A stretch of DNA of 38,659 nucleotides, from NCBI GenBank assembly GCA_001805005.1, contig MHDO01000096.1, positions 1-38,659 of the forward strand, written 5' to 3'. Source of the stretch: Nitrospinae bacterium RIFCSPLOWO2_12_39_16 (GTDB lineage: Bacteria; Nitrospinota; Nitrospinia; UBA9942). The notes below the pieces were generated by a model. The model was given only the letters and a program-made list of their open reading frames with translations. It did no database searches and was not told the origin of the DNA. Positions within the stretch are counted from its first letter, which is position 1; every line of letters starts with the position of its first letter. Made by a program: the position numbers and the translations under genes. Below, in pieces: positions 7,752-16,458 of the stretch.

Positions 7752-8693
7752 ATGATGGTTCATATCCCTGTATTGTTAAATGAGGTGATTAATTTTCTTC
7801 GATGTGAACCAGATAATATATATGTTGATGCTAATCTTGGAGACGGGGGGCATGCAGAGCATATACTAAAAAAAAGCTTACCCACAGGTATTCTTATAGG
7901 TATAGACAGGGATGAAGATTCAATAAAGTTCGCTTCAGACAGATTGTCTTCATACAGGGAAAGGGTTCATATTTTCCATGATAATTTTAAAAATATTAAA
8001 GATGTTGTCAGTGGTAGGGCAGGGTTTTCAAAGGTTGACGGGATTCTCTTTGACCTTGGGGTTTCAACACGGCAGCTTATGACTGCTGAAAGAGGGTTTA
8101 GTTTTTCTCAGGATGCCCCACTTGATATGAGAATGGACAGGAGTAGAGGTGTTACTGCAAAGGAGATTGTAAACAATTTTGATGAAGAGAAACTAAGGGG
8201 CATAATCCATAAATATGGTGAGGAAAAATGGGCGAAGAAAATAGCCCGTGCAATAGTCAGGGAGAGGGGGAAGATGCCAGTTGATACTACATCTCGACTG
8301 TCTGACATAGTGGTCTCTGCTATACCACCTGCTCACAGGTCTCAAAGGATACATCCTGCTACAAAGACTTTTCAGGCTATAAGAATTGCTGTGAATGGTG
8401 AAATAGAAATACTGGAAGATGCAATAAGAGATGCGATTGATGTTCTGAATATAGAGGGAAGAATTTGTATTATATCCTATCATTCTCTTGAGGATAGGAT
8501 TGTCAAGAATCTGTTTAGAGAAATAGAGCATGGGTGTATCTGTCCGCATGATATACCAAAATGTATATGCGGAAGGAAAGGTGTCATAAAGATATTGACA
8601 AAAAAACCTGTGACCCCTTCTGAAGAAGAAGTGAGGAGAAATCCGAGGGCAAGGAGTGCAAAGCTTAGGGCAGCAGAAAAGATAGCGAATTGA
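7752..8693 (+). CDS. rsmH: 16S rRNA (cytosine1402-N4)-methyltransferase
   Basis: HIPVLLNEVINFL, DANLGDGGHAEHIL, LFDLGVSTRQL, ISYHSLEDRIVKNLF. Confidence 0.96.
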   Translation: MMVHIPVLLNEVINFLRCEPDNIYVDANLGDGGHAEHILKKSLPTGILIGIDRDEDSIKFASDRLSSYRERVHIFHDNFKNIKDVVSGRAGFSKVDGILFDLGVSTRQLMTAERGFSFSQDAPLDMRMDRSRGVTAKEIVNNFDEEKLRGIIHKYGEEKWAKKIARAIVRERGKMPVDTTSRLSDIVVSAIPPAHRSQRIHPATKTFQAIRIAVNGEIEILEDAIRDAIDVLNIEGRICIISYHSLEDRIVKNLFREIEHGCICPHDIPKCICGRKGVIKILTKKPVTPSEEEVRRNPRARSAKLRAAEKIAN

Positions 8694-8713
8694 AAAACTT
8701 GTAACTTTGATTT

Positions 8714-9019
8714 ATGTATACATTCAATAGAGAGAGAAGGAATATTAACCCCGGAGAATTTCTGACTTACTCTGTATGTATATTCCTTTTCATTACAGGT
8801 GTTTTATTTTATATATGGCCATATATTAACATTTTAAATATTAACTATAAATTCGAGAAACTGCTTAAAGAAAGGGCAAAATTAGTTCAGAGTAATAAAC
8901 TCTTGAAGATTGAAATGGCAAGCCTGAAATCATTGGACAGGGTAGAGAATATAGCAACTACCCAATTAGGGTTGTCATTTCCACAGGATGGGCAGATAGT
9001 TATTATTAAAAGTGAATAA
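8714..9019 (+). CDS. ftsL: Cell division protein FtsL-like
   Basis: ~100 aa, one TM plus coiled coil, between rsmH and ftsI. Confidence 0.75.
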   Translation: MYTFNRERRNINPGEFLTYSVCIFLFITGVLFYIWPYINILNINYKFEKLLKERAKLVQSNKLLKIEMASLKSLDRVENIATTQLGLSFPQDGQIVIIKSE

Positions 9020-9021
9020 CA

Positions 9022-9105
9022 AAATCAAAAATTAAAATGCAAACATCAAAATTAAGGAATTAAATATTTCATCAATTTTGATATTTTATTTTTAATTTTT
9101 CTTTA
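9022..9105. repeat. Word-iteration quasi-palindrome (AAAATCAAAAATTAAAAT...) at ftsL-ftsI junction
   Basis: caaaatcaaaaattaaaatgcaaacatcaaaattaag...catcaattttgatattttatttttaatttt. Confidence 0.7.
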
Positions 9106-9111
9106 TAATTT

Positions 9112-10884
9112 ATGTATTCAGGAAATATTGAAAAAAAGACTAAGATTAAAATTTACCTTGTTTTGCTCTTTTTTGTTATCTGTTTTGGTGTTGTATGGGA
9201 AAGGATTTATAACATACAGATTCTTCAGTATGGAAAATTTTTGAATCTTGCAAATAAGCAGTATTACAGGACATTATCTCCAATGTCTGAAAGGGGAGCA
9301 ATATACGATAGAAAAGGGAGGGAGCTTGCAGTGAGTGTAGAAGCAGATTCAATCTATGCCAACCCCTTTGAGATAGAAGACCCTTATAAAGCGGCAAACA
9401 TTATTTCTCAAATGCTCAAAGTGGACAGTTCAAGATTAATCAAGGAGTTTAATAAAGAGAAGGGTTTTATATGGATTAAGAGAAAGGTAATGCCTGATGA
9501 GGCTGATGCAGTGGAGTCTCTTAGCCTTAAAGGTATAGGATTTCTAAAAGAGGGGAAGAGATTTTATCCAAAGAAGGATATAGCGGGAAGGATGATTGGT
9601 TTTGTAGGTATAGATAATCATGGGTTATCAGGCGTAGAATATTCTTATGATGAGCAGTTAATGAGTAGTCCTGACCGTATTGTTATTGAAAAGGATGCCT
9701 TTGGAAGGAGTATAAATTTTGCCGATGACTATGAAAAATCCACGGAAAGAGGTTATGACCTGAGGCTGGCAATTGATGAGGTCATACAATATATAGCAGA
9801 AAAGGAGCTTGCTGCACAGGTATCAAGATACAAGGCAAAAGGGGGGACGGCGATAGTGATGAATCCTTATACAGGGGAGCTGCTGGCAATGGCTGATCAG
9901 CCCCAGTTTAACCCAAACAGCTTCAGCCAATATAAGGAAAGGGACTGGAGAAACAGAGGTATAACTGATAGCTTTGAGCCAGGTTCTACATTTAAGCTGA
10001 TATTAACGGCGGCTGCCATTGAAGAGAAGATTGCAAATCAGAATGATATCTTTTTCTGTGAGAATGGCGAATACGAAATTGCAGGAAAAATAATACATGA
10101 AGCTAAAAATCACAAGTATAAATGGCTTACCTTAAAGGAAATTATTGGTAAGTCATCCAATATAGGTGCAATAAAGGTTGCCCAGAGACTTGGTGCAAAA
10201 AATTTTTATGACTATATATTGAAATTTGGCATCGGTTCAAAGACAAATATCAATCTGCCTGGCGAGTCGGCTGGAAAGGTAAGGGATATTAAAGAGTGGT
10301 CGGGTATATCCTTGGCATCCATATCCTTTGGACAGGAGGTTTCTGTTACCCCGATTCAATTGGTATCTGCAATATCTGCAATTGCCAATGGCGGAATATT
10401 GATGAAGCCATATGCAATAAAGGCAGTTGAGAAGGATGGAATGATTGTAGATGAATTTAAGCCTGAGGTGGTCAGGAGGATAATATCAGAAAAGACCAGC
10501 AGAGAACTGACAGAGATTTTGGAATATGCTGTTAGATATGGAACAGGGCAGAAGGCGATACTGGAAGGGTATGATGTTGCGGGCAAGACCGGGACAGCAC
10601 AGAAGGCCTCTCAAGATAAAAAGGGGTATTCAAATGATAAATTTATATCATCATTTATAGGATATGTGCCTTCAAAAAATCCGAGGATAGTTATACTGGT
10701 TATTATAGATGAACCTGAGGATATTGCATGGGGAGGAGAAGTTGCAGCCCCTGTATTCAGGGAGATAGCAAGACAGTCACTTTTATATTTGAAAGTTCCA
10801 TCGGACAAAGACATTGTGGATAGGTTAAAAGCTAGAGAAAAACAGATTAAGGGTGAGAATAAGGTTAAAGAAAGACTCTCTTAA
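9112..10884 (+). CDS. ftsI: Peptidoglycan D,D-transpeptidase FtsI/PBP3
   Basis: SFEPGSTFKL (SxxK), KSSNIG (SxN), AGKTGTAQK (KTG), N-terminal TM and RGAIYDRKGRELAVS. Confidence 0.96.
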   Translation: MYSGNIEKKTKIKIYLVLLFFVICFGVVWERIYNIQILQYGKFLNLANKQYYRTLSPMSERGAIYDRKGRELAVSVEADSIYANPFEIEDPYKAANIISQMLKVDSSRLIKEFNKEKGFIWIKRKVMPDEADAVESLSLKGIGFLKEGKRFYPKKDIAGRMIGFVGIDNHGLSGVEYSYDEQLMSSPDRIVIEKDAFGRSINFADDYEKSTERGYDLRLAIDEVIQYIAEKELAAQVSRYKAKGGTAIVMNPYTGELLAMADQPQFNPNSFSQYKERDWRNRGITDSFEPGSTFKLILTAAAIEEKIANQNDIFFCENGEYEIAGKIIHEAKNHKYKWLTLKEIIGKSSNIGAIKVAQRLGAKNFYDYILKFGIGSKTNINLPGESAGKVRDIKEWSGISLASISFGQEVSVTPIQLVSAISAIANGGILMKPYAIKAVEKDGMIVDEFKPEVVRRIISEKTSRELTEILEYAVRYGTGQKAILEGYDVAGKTGTAQKASQDKKGYSNDKFISSFIGYVPSKNPRIVILVIIDEPEDIAWGGEVAAPVFREIARQSLLYLKVPSDKDIVDRLKAREKQIKGENKVKERLS

Positions 10885-10903
10885 CCTAAACCTTAACCTC
10901 ATC
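10850..10903. repeat. Word-iteration quasi-palindrome (AAGGTTAA / TTAACCT) spanning ftsI stop and murE leader
   Basis: aagggtgagaataaggttaaagaaagactctcttaacctaaaccttaacctcatcc. Confidence 0.65.
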
Positions 10904-10913
10904 CTATTTTTAT

Positions 10914-12458
10914 ATGAAGATTCAGGAAATTTTCAAGGAGGTAAACCTGATAAATGTAAATGGGAGTATGGATATAGAGATTTCATCTATATATTATGAT
11001 TCAAAAAAGATAGATGAAGGCTCTCTATTTGTAGCAATAAAAGGGCTTAAATCTGATGGGCATAATTTTTTAAATGAAGCGGTAGAGAGCGGAGCGAGGG
11101 CAGTGGTTGTAGAGAATGGCTTATGGGATGGAGATTTTAAATCCGTAATACGAAATCCTAAATCCGAAGTTACTTATATAACTGTCCCTGATTCAAGGAA
11201 GGCACTTGCTGTTATATCTGCTGAGTTTTATGGGCATCCATCGAGGGAGATATCAATAATAGGTATTACAGGGACGAATGGCAAAACGACTACATCCTAT
11301 CTGATAAATTCTATTCTAAGGGCGAATAATTTTAAGAGCGGATTAATAGGGACTATTGATTATAGATTTGATAGAGAGATTATCTCCTCATTACATACAA
11401 CCCCTGAATCCCTTGATCTTCAAAGATTTTTTAAGAAAGTCGTTGATGGCGGTGGAAAGTATTGTGTCATGGAGGTATCGTCTCATTCTCTGGAATTGGA
11501 CAGGGTTTATGGGACAAGGTTTGAGATGGGTGTCTTTACAAACCTGACACATGACCATCTTGATTTTCATGGCAACTTAGAGAAATATTTTTTTGCAAAG
11601 GCAAGACTTTTTAAAGAATACGAATTGAAAAAGGCTGTCATAAATATAGATGACCCTTATGGAAAGAGATTAATAAAAGACTCAAGGATGGATAAGATTT
11701 TGACTTATGGCATTGCGGAAGATGCAGATGTAAAGGCAGATGATATAGATGTGTCAGTAAAAGGTCTTAAATTTGTTGCCACTACTCCAATTGGCAAGTT
11801 GAATATAGAATCAAAACTCTTAGGGATGCATAATATGTATAATATCCTTGCATCTGTATCTACAGCCATACTTGAGGGATTTTCAAAGGAGAGTATTATA
11901 AAAGGTATATTATTGCTTGATACGGTCCCGGGGAGATTGGAAGGGATAAATGAAGGACAGGACTTTACAGTATTGGTTGATTATGCCCATACCGACGATG
12001 CATTGAAGAATGTCCTTAATGCTGCAAAGGAGCTCCCGCATAAGAGACTTATTGTTGTATTTGGATGCGGAGGTGACAGAGACAGAGGTAAGCGTCCATT
12101 GATGGGAAAGGCAGCAGTAGAGTATAGTGATTTTGCAATTATAACATCCGATAATCCGAGGAGTGAGGACCCGTTAAAAATAATTGAGGAAATTGAAGCA
12201 GGAGTCAGTAGTCAGGAATCAATAGTCAGGAGTCAAAGGCATATCAAGATTTCTGACAGGAGAGAGGCAATCGAGTTTGCGATAAATAACGCCTCGAAGG
12301 GTGATATTGTGATTATTGCAGGGAAAGGGCATGAGGACTATCAGATATTCAGGGATAAAAAAATACACTTTGATGACAGGGAGGTTGCAAGAGAAGCAAT
12401 AAAGAAACGAGTTCAAGGGTTCAAAGGTTCAAGGACTCAAGGGGTTGTTTCTACTTGA
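10914..12458 (+). CDS. murE: UDP-MurNAc-L-Ala-D-Glu:meso-DAP ligase
   Basis: GITGTNGKTTTSYLI, HDHLDFHG, DNPRSEDP (meso-DAP-type signature). Confidence 0.96.
   Translation: MKIQEIFKEVNLINVNGSMDIEISSIYYDSKKIDEGSLFVAIKGLKSDGHNFLNEAVESGARAVVVENGLWDGDFKSVIRNPKSEVTYITVPDSRKALAVISAEFYGHPSREISIIGITGTNGKTTTSYLINSILRANNFKSGLIGTIDYRFDREIISSLHTTPESLDLQRFFKKVVDGGGKYCVMEVSSHSLELDRVYGTRFEMGVFTNLTHDHLDFHGNLEKYFFAKARLFKEYELKKAVINIDDPYGKRLIKDSRMDKILTYGIAEDADVKADDIDVSVKGLKFVATTPIGKLNIESKLLGMHNMYNILASVSTAILEGFSKESIIKGILLLDTVPGRLEGINEGQDFTVLVDYAHTDDALKNVLNAAKELPHKRLIVVFGCGGDRDRGKRPLMGKAAVEYSDFAIITSDNPRSEDPLKIIEEIEAGVSSQESIVRSQRHIKISDRREAIEFAINNASKGDIVIIAGKGHEDYQIFRDKKIHFDDREVAREAIKKRVQGFKGSRTQGVVST
11135..11172. 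repeat. AAATCC(G/T)A word element inside murE, in frame (FKSVIRNPKSEV)
   Basis: ttttaaatccgtaatacgaaatcctaaatccgaagtta. Confidence 0.75.
12202..12238. repeat. AGTCAG(T/G)A word element inside murE, in frame (GVSSQESIVRSQR)
   Basis: gagtcagtagtcaggaatcaatagtcaggagtcaaag. Confidence 0.75.
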
Positions 12459-12470
12459 CCCCTTGACCCC
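12411..12470. repeat. GGTTCAAGG / CCTTGACCC quasi-palindrome over murE stop and murF leader
   Basis: gttcaagggttcaaaggttcaaggactcaaggggttgtttctacttgaccccttgacccc. Confidence 0.85.
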
Positions 12471-12480
12471 ATTATTTTAT

Positions 12481-13899
12481 ATGACTCAATTTACATTAGA
12501 AGAAATATTGAAGGTAACAAAGGGAACACTGTTAATGGGTTCCGGTTCTGGGGTTTATCCATCTGTATCAATAGATTCAAGGACTATTGGCAAAGATGAA
12601 CTCTTTATAGCTATTAAGGGAAAAAATTTTGATGGGCATGAATTTGTAGTCCAGGCTCTGATGAAGGGTGCAGGGGGTGCAGTCATTTCAGATAGAGGCC
12701 TGATAAAAAGAAAATTCTTTCATGGCGGTGAGAGCAATCTCCACACAATAATAGAGGTAAAAGATACACTCAAGGCACTGCATGAAATAGCCAATTATCA
12801 CAGGAGGAGATTAAAAATACCGGTTGTAGCAATAACAGGAAGTAATGGAAAGAGCACAACAAAGGAGATGTCGGCATCTGTGGCGGGTGTCAGGTTTAAT
12901 GTTTTAAAAAATGAGGGAAATCTTAATAATCAGTTTGGCCTGCCTCTAACACTTTTAAAAATGAATGATAGTCATCAGGTGGCAATACTTGAGATGGGCA
13001 TGAACGAGAAGGGTGAGATTGAAAAATTAAGCCAGATTGCTGAGCCTGACATAGGAATAATCACAAATATAGGCATGGCGCATCTGGAGAAGCTGGGTTC
13101 AATAGAAAATATAAGGGATGCAAAGGGAGAATTGATAAGTAGAATAGGGGAGAACGGGACAGCAATCTTAAACTCTGATGACACGCTTGTTATGGAACTA
13201 AAAAAGTGGTTTAAGGGAAAAGTGATTACATTTGGTATAAATTCTCCTTCGGATATTACTGCTGTAGATATAAAGAAGAATAAGGATATAGGATATCAAT
13301 TTATCCTCAAGATGGATGGAAAAGATACTGTGATTAATCTCTCCTGCCTTGGTTATCACAATATTTATAATGCTCTTTCGGCTGCCGCCGTCGGGAAAAG
13401 CCTTGGCATAGATATTAATGATATAAAAAAGGGGATTGAGTCTTTTAAGCCACTTCCGATGAGGATGGAGCAGTTTATGATTGACAGAGATATTACATTT
13501 ATAAATGATGCATATAATGCAAATCCATCTTCAATGGAGGCTGCAATAAAAGAATTCTCTATTGCAGATTTCCCAGGAGAGAAATTTCTTGTAGTGGGAG
13601 ATATGCTGGAATTGGGTGAGGCATCAGAAGAGGGACACAGACATATAGGGAGACTGGTTGCATCGGAGTCAATTGATTGTCTTATAACTGTTGGCACTGA
13701 GTCTAAGTTTATTTTTTATGAAGCTGTCTTGAGTGGTATGCCAAGGGGGAGGGTTTATCATTGCGAGAATTTTGATGAGGTAGCATTTATTCTTGATGAT
13801 GAGCTGAAATCTGGCGATTGTGTAATGATAAAGGGGTCAAGGGGGATGAAGATGGAGAATGTGGTGGAGAGGATTATTAAACTGAGAAAGGTATCATAA
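12481..13899 (+). CDS. murF: UDP-MurNAc-tripeptide:D-Ala-D-Ala ligase
   Basis: MTQFTLEEILKVTKGTLL; ITGSNGKSTTKEM; NDAYNANPSSMEAA. Start placed at 12481 rather than 12445 because the upstream part is repeat sequence. Confidence 0.95.
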   Translation: MTQFTLEEILKVTKGTLLMGSGSGVYPSVSIDSRTIGKDELFIAIKGKNFDGHEFVVQALMKGAGGAVISDRGLIKRKFFHGGESNLHTIIEVKDTLKALHEIANYHRRRLKIPVVAITGSNGKSTTKEMSASVAGVRFNVLKNEGNLNNQFGLPLTLLKMNDSHQVAILEMGMNEKGEIEKLSQIAEPDIGIITNIGMAHLEKLGSIENIRDAKGELISRIGENGTAILNSDDTLVMELKKWFKGKVITFGINSPSDITAVDIKKNKDIGYQFILKMDGKDTVINLSCLGYHNIYNALSAAAVGKSLGIDINDIKKGIESFKPLPMRMEQFMIDRDITFINDAYNANPSSMEAAIKEFSIADFPGEKFLVVGDMLELGEASEEGHRHIGRLVASESIDCLITVGTESKFIFYEAVLSGMPRGRVYHCENFDEVAFILDDELKSGDCVMIKGSRGMKMENVVERIIKLRKVS

Positions 13900-14981
13900 T
13901 GATATATCATCTTTTATTTCCTCTTCATGAGGCATATTCATTTTTTAATGTATTCAGATATATAACATTCAGGACTGCCTATGCGATCCTGACTGCACTG
14001 ATAATCAGTTTTATATTTGGACCATGGATTATAAGGAAACTCAGAGAGAAACAGATTGGTGAGCGGATAAGGGAGGATGTCCCTCGTTCTCATCAGTCAA
14101 AGGCAGGGACACCTACGATGGGAGGGATAATGATACTCTTTGCCCTTTTTGTCCCAACGCTCTTGTGGGCAGACCTTACAAATAAATATATATGGCTTGT
14201 AATATTTTCAACTGTCTCATTTGGCATGATAGGTTTCATAGATGATTATTTAAAATTAAAGGGGAGAAAAAATGGCTTAAAGGGGAAGGAAAAATTTGCA
14301 ATACAGTCACTGGTGGCACTGATACTTGTCCTTATATTATATTTTGACAAGGATTTTTCGCTGATTATGACAAAACTTGGCATCCCGTTTTTAAAAACTA
14401 TAAAGCCTGAAATGGGGATTATGTATATAGTGTTTGCAGTGCTTGTGATAGTCGGGACATCCAATGCCGTAAATCTAACTGATGGATTGGACGGGCTGGC
14501 GATAGGGCCAATAATAATATCAACTGCAGCCTATATGGTAATTGCCTATGTAACAGGGCATTTCAATTTTGCAAATTATCTCAATATAGAGCATATAAGG
14601 GGTGCAGGTGAGTTGACTATATTATGCGGGGCTGCGGTTGGTGCGAGTCTCGGATTCTTGTGGTTTAATTCATATCCTGCTGAGGTGTTTATGGGAAATG
14701 TCGGGTCAACCGCGCTTGGCGGGATGCTCGGGACTCTGGCAGTTATAACAAAACATGAACTTATACTGCTTGTGATAGGCGGGATATTTGTTGCAGAGGC
14801 AGTTTCTGTTATCCTTCAGGTTGCCTCATTTAAACTCAGAGGGAAAAGGATATTTAAAATGGCTCCGCTCCATCATCATTTTGAGGAGTCGGGGTGGGAG
14901 GAGCCAAAGGTAATTGTAAGATTCTGGATTGTAGCTATTATACTGGCGTTACTTTCATTGAGCACATTGAAATTAAGATGA
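13899..14981 (+). CDS. mraY: Phospho-MurNAc-pentapeptide transferase
   Basis: GTPTMGGIMIL, NLTDGLDGLAIG, MAPLHHHFEESGWEEPKVIVRFWI. Confidence 0.97.
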   Translation: MIYHLLFPLHEAYSFFNVFRYITFRTAYAILTALIISFIFGPWIIRKLREKQIGERIREDVPRSHQSKAGTPTMGGIMILFALFVPTLLWADLTNKYIWLVIFSTVSFGMIGFIDDYLKLKGRKNGLKGKEKFAIQSLVALILVLILYFDKDFSLIMTKLGIPFLKTIKPEMGIMYIVFAVLVIVGTSNAVNLTDGLDGLAIGPIIISTAAYMVIAYVTGHFNFANYLNIEHIRGAGELTILCGAAVGASLGFLWFNSYPAEVFMGNVGSTALGGMLGTLAVITKHELILLVIGGIFVAEAVSVILQVASFKLRGKRIFKMAPLHHHFEESGWEEPKVIVRFWIVAIILALLSLSTLKLR

Positions 14982-16345
14982 TAAAATCTAAAATCCGAAA
15001 TCCGAAATCCGAAATCCGAAATGCCTTAGTGGTTGGGCTTGCGAAGTCGGGTGTATCTGCCGCCAATCTTCTTCACAAATTAGGTGCAAATGTAACAGTT
15101 ACAGATGAAAAAGGGGAAGAGACATTATCAGATAATGTAAAGAAACTTGAAAAAGGCATCTCACTCAAACTTAACGGCCATGACAGTGTGAATATAAATG
15201 GAATTGACCTAACTATTATAAGTCCGGGTGTGCCGTGGGATTCCCCATTTTTAAACAAAATTAGAGAGAAGGGGATAAGAATAATGAGTGAGGTGGAGTT
15301 TGCATTTCAGCAACTTCAAGCTCCTTTTATTGCAATAACAGGGACAAATGGAAAGACAACTACAACGACTCTGACAGGCGAGATACTTAAGAGGGGCGGC
15401 AAAAAGGTATTTGTGGGGGGCAATATTGGCAATCCATTATGTGAGGAGGTTTTGAATGGAGGAAAGAGCGAATTAGTTTTATCGGAGATAAGCACATTTC
15501 AGATGGAAGGGAGTGAGACCTTTAAACCTTATATAAGTGCAATATTGAATATTACGCCCGATCATCTTGATAGGCATGAGAGTATGGATGAATACATAGA
15601 ATTGAAAAAGAGGGTATTTATAAATCAGGATGAAAATGATTATATGATTTTAAATTTAGATGATGAGATTACTGCAGGATTCTCAACAGAAGTGAGAGGG
15701 AAAAAGGTATTTTTCAGCAGGTTAAAAGAGGTGGAAAATGGGGCATTTGTAAGAGAGGATAAGATAATTTTCAAGAATGACGGTAGAGAAGAGACAGTTT
15801 GCTCTCTAAAGGACTTAAAACTGATAGGTGTGCATAATATAGAAAACACACTTGCATCTGTGGCAATAAGCGGGATATGCGGTATAAGCGGTAAAATAAT
15901 GAGAGATGTGATATCGGAATTTAAAGGGATAAAACACAGGATGGAACTGGTAAGGGAAATAAGAGGGATCAGGTTTATAAACGATTCCAAAGGGACAAAT
16001 GTAGGCGCCACAGTTAAATCACTCCAGAGTTTCAATGAGCCAATAATACTTATAGCAGGCGGTAAGGACAAGGGAAGCGATTATCTGCCTTTAAAGGGAC
16101 TTATAGAGGAGAGGGTAAAATTTCTTATATTGATTGGAGATGCAAAAAAGAAGATAGCAAAGAATCTGAATGGTTTTAAAAATAGGATCGAGGCAGACAC
16201 TCTTGAAAATGCTGTAAAAGAAGGATACAAAAGGGCTAAAAGTGGGGATATAGTCCTCCTCTCTCCTGCATGTGCCAGTTTTGATATGTTCAGGGACTAT
16301 GAGGACAGAGGGGAGCAGTTTGAGGAGATAGTAAACAGATTATAA
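14978..16345 (+). CDS. murD: UDP-MurNAc-L-Ala:D-Glu ligase
   Basis: ATG overlaps mraY stop (ATGA); ITGTNGKTTTTTL, NITPDHLDRH, INDSKGTN. ORF-track start 14894 rejected. Confidence 0.95.
   Translation: MIKSKIRNPKSEIRNALVVGLAKSGVSAANLLHKLGANVTVTDEKGEETLSDNVKKLEKGISLKLNGHDSVNINGIDLTIISPGVPWDSPFLNKIREKGIRIMSEVEFAFQQLQAPFIAITGTNGKTTTTTLTGEILKRGGKKVFVGGNIGNPLCEEVLNGGKSELVLSEISTFQMEGSETFKPYISAILNITPDHLDRHESMDEYIELKKRVFINQDENDYMILNLDDEITAGFSTEVRGKKVFFSRLKEVENGAFVREDKIIFKNDGREETVCSLKDLKLIGVHNIENTLASVAISGICGISGKIMRDVISEFKGIKHRMELVREIRGIRFINDSKGTNVGATVKSLQSFNEPIILIAGGKDKGSDYLPLKGLIEERVKFLILIGDAKKKIAKNLNGFKNRIEADTLENAVKEGYKRAKSGDIVLLSPACASFDMFRDYEDRGEQFEEIVNRL
14984..15022. repeat. AAATCCG word element at the extreme 5' end of murD, in frame (SKIRNPKSEIRN)
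   Basis: aaatctaaaatccgaaatccgaaatccgaaatccgaaat. Confidence 0.85.
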
Positions 16346-16353
16346 AACCTTTA

Positions 16354-16446
16354 GAACACGAATTGCACGAATATACGAATGGCACGAATAAAATTATCTA
16401 TTAGTAATAATTCGTATGATTCGTCCATTCGTGTCATTCGTGGTTA
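16354..16446. repeat. CACGAAT / ATTCGTG quasi-palindrome at murD-ftsW junction
   Basis: gaacacgaattgcacgaatatacgaatggcacgaat...attcgtatgattcgtccattcgtgtcattcgtgg. Confidence 0.9.
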
Positions 16447-16458
16447 AGTTTTGATTTT

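Noticed and set aside
12445-12480. N-terminal extension of murF (MFLLDPLTPLFY)
   Set aside because: Encoded by the repeat element and overlaps murE; the next ATG (12481) gives a normal MurF N-terminus.
14894-14977. N-terminal extension of murD in the ORF track
   Set aside because: Lies within the mraY 3' end in another frame; the ATG at 14978 overlapping the mraY stop fits better.
16354-16446. CRISPR array interpretation of the word-repeat tracts
   Set aside because: Units are 6-9 nt, degenerate and inverted within the same tract, with no spacers of constant length and no cas genes.
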